From the NCBI GenBank assembly GCA_025935435.1, contig JAICVH010000113.1, positions 1 through 7,350 on the forward strand: DNA of 7,350 nucleotides. Direction: 5' to 3'. Shown one piece after another: positions 6,488-7,350 of the stretch (positions within the stretch are counted from its first letter, which is position 1; each line of letters opens with the position of its first letter). This stretch comes from Burkholderiales bacterium. Its GTDB lineage: Bacteria; Pseudomonadota; Gammaproteobacteria; Burkholderiales; Casimicrobiaceae. The notes beneath the pieces were generated by a model. It did no database searches, was not told the DNA's origin, and was given only the letters and a program-made list of their open reading frames with translations. The translations under genes were made by a program, and so were the position numbers.

Positions 6488-6713
6488 GATGCTCCTCGGG
6501 CGTTTGCGTCTGCATCGACAGCGCGTGGATTTCTGCGCGCATCCGATCGCCCAGCGCGGCGTACACGAGGCGATGGCGTGCAAGCCGCGAAAGCCCGCGA
6601 AACGCGGACGAAACGATCAAGGCCTCGAAGTGCTGCCCGTCGCCTGCAACCTCGACGACATCGCAGGCAATGCCCGATTCGATCGAAGCCTTGATGGAAT
6701 CCGCGGTGACCAT
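6480..6713 (-). CDS. ibaG: BolA-family protein, IbaG/YrbA type
   Basis: This small BolA-fold protein is 77 residues long. Family members partner with monothiol glutaredoxins and take part in iron-sulfur handling, and some influence cell-envelope genes. Seen: a Cys17 and a VEVAGDGQHFEALIVS strand-loop with His28, then the FRGLSRLARHRLVYAAL helix with RHR at 46-48, and His63 in EIHALSMQT before the TPEE tail. Placement directly before murA matches the E. coli ibaG (yrbA)-murA order, and this is why I call it IbaG rather than BolA proper. The ATG at 6713 gives the usual N-terminus, though no convincing Shine-Dalgarno is seen. It starts 24 bp after the permease stop, and its last codons overlap the murA start by 8 bp, so it is probably part of one transcript with murA. 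The exact biochemical role cannot be told from the sequence. Confidence 0.93.
   Translation of the reverse strand: MVTADSIKASIESGIACDVVEVAGDGQHFEALIVSSAFRGLSRLARHRLVYAALGDRMRAEIHALSMQTQTPEEHRG
6491..6497 (-). promoter_or_regulatory. Ribosome-binding site fixing the GTG start of murA
   Basis: The minus strand reads GAGGAGC followed by ATC and the GTG at 6487. The good GAGGAG match at 4-nt spacing, inside the 3' end of ibaG, supports GTG over the upstream in-frame ATG as the murA start. Confidence 0.7.
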
Positions 6714-6737
6714 GGGACCGGGGTGAACGACGCGCGG

Positions 6738-7350
6738 CTAATGCCGCAGTTTCCACCCGCGCGCGAGGATCAGCAACGCGAGTGCGGCAAGGACGACCGC
6801 CGCCGAGGCGACGAGCGCAAGGCTGCGAACGGGGTCGACGTCCGACAGCCCGAAGAAGCCATAGCGGAAGCCGTCGATCATATAAAAGAACGGATTGAAA
6901 TGCGACAGCGTCTGCCAGAACGGCGGCAGCGAATGGATCGAGTAGAACACGCCGGACAGGAACGTGAGCGGCATGATCAGAAAGTTCTGGAAGGCCGCAA
7001 GCGCATCGAACTTGTCGGCCCAGATCCCGGCGATGACGCCAAGCGTGCCGAGGATGCCGCTGCCGAGCACCGCGAAGACCAGCGCCCACCACGGATGCGC
7101 CATGTGCAACGGCTCCGCGGACAACAGCACCGTGACAATGAATACGCCGAGCCCGACGACGAGCCCGCGCACCATGGCGCCCACGACATAGGCGCCATAC
7201 AGGTCGAGCGGTGACAGCGGCGGCAGCAGCACGAAGATCAGGTTGCCGGTGATTTTCGACTGGATCAGCGATGACGACGCATTCGCAAATGAATTCTGCA
7301 GCACCGACATCATGACGAGGCCGGGCACCAGAAATGCCGTGTAGCGCACC
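6738..7350 (-). CDS. ABC-2 type transporter permease, YadH-like (N-terminus outside the window)
   Basis: This is an inner-membrane permease of an ABC exporter of the YadH/NodJ-like ABC-2 family. The reading frame is open to the right edge and the first visible codons are internal, so about 203 residues of an expected 250 or so are present. Seen: roughly five hydrophobic segments (near VPGLVMMSVL, YVVGAMVRGLVVGLGVF, ALVFAVLGSGILGTLGVI, FLIMPLTFLSGVFYS, and ALVASAAVVLAALALLIL) and the family hallmark PLTFLSGVFYSIHSLPPFW followed by NPFFYMIDGFRYGF, closely resembling E. coli YadH. The matching ATPase subunit would be expected just beyond the edge; that is inference from the usual pairing. The substrate is unknown. 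The stop lies 24 bp before ibaG, consistent with cotranscription with the ibaG-murA cell-envelope block. Confidence 0.92.
   Translation of the reverse strand, partial: VRYTAFLVPGLVMMSVLQNSFANASSSLIQSKITGNLIFVLLPPLSPLDLYGAYVVGAMVRGLVVGLGVFIVTVLLSAEPLHMAHPWWALVFAVLGSGILGTLGVIAGIWADKFDALAAFQNFLIMPLTFLSGVFYSIHSLPPFWQTLSHFNPFFYMIDGFRYGFFGLSDVDPVRSLALVASAAVVLAALALLILARGWKLRH

Noticed and set aside
5132..6694. A 520-residue plus-strand reading frame opposite murA and ibaG
   Set aside because: Low-complexity Arg/Ala/His-rich translation with no family features, opposite intact conserved genes; another G+C shadow.
1..7350. A novel defence, mobile or secondary-metabolite system
   Set aside because: Every gene except one small lipoprotein is a recognisable housekeeping gene with intact key residues. 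No transposase, integrase, toxin, nuclease or attachment-site repeats were seen.

Overview
The window looks like chromosomal DNA of a high-G+C betaproteobacterium of the order Burkholderiales. The basis is the strongly G/C-biased third positions, the protein wording (short-form HisG, a HisC with a LDAMENPY segment, a QueF ending in PDNxRTARQ), and the gene order ABC permease - BolA/IbaG - murA ... hisG - hisD - hisC, which from memory is typical of Burkholderia and its relatives. The genus cannot be fixed from the sequence alone.

All eight protein genes lie on the minus strand, so transcription runs from high to low coordinates. From the right edge: the C-terminal part of a YadH-type ABC-2 permease (partial), a BolA-family protein (IbaG-like), murA, queF, guaD, a small repeat-containing lipoprotein, hisG, hisD, and the N-terminal third of hisC (cut by the left edge). 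Spacing is very tight. ibaG and murA overlap by 8 bp, murA and queF share an ATGA overlap, queF and guaD are 10 bp apart, hisG and hisD share an ATGA overlap, and hisD and hisC are 5 bp apart. The only real gaps are about 92 bp between guaD and the lipoprotein and about 97 bp between the lipoprotein and hisG. No stretch over 300 bases lacks a gene.

Functionally there are three blocks. The first is a cell-envelope block: exporter permease, BolA-type regulator or iron-sulfur partner, and the first committed enzyme of peptidoglycan synthesis. The second is a guanine/7-deazaguanine block: QueF makes preQ1 for queuosine tRNA modification, and GuaD converts guanine to xanthine. The third is the start of the histidine operon, with its own likely promoter (TAGAAT -10 box) just upstream of a GTG-initiated hisG. 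A lipoprotein with a Thr/Tyr/Ala/Pro-rich tandem repeat sits between the second and third blocks.

I found no mobile element, CRISPR array, tRNA, rRNA or obviously new multi-gene system. The points worth a second look are the queF-guaD-lipoprotein block between murA and hisG, the close queF-guaD linkage, the tandem-repeat lipoprotein with an exact 32-bp DNA repeat, and a hairpin overlapping that gene's ribosome-binding site.
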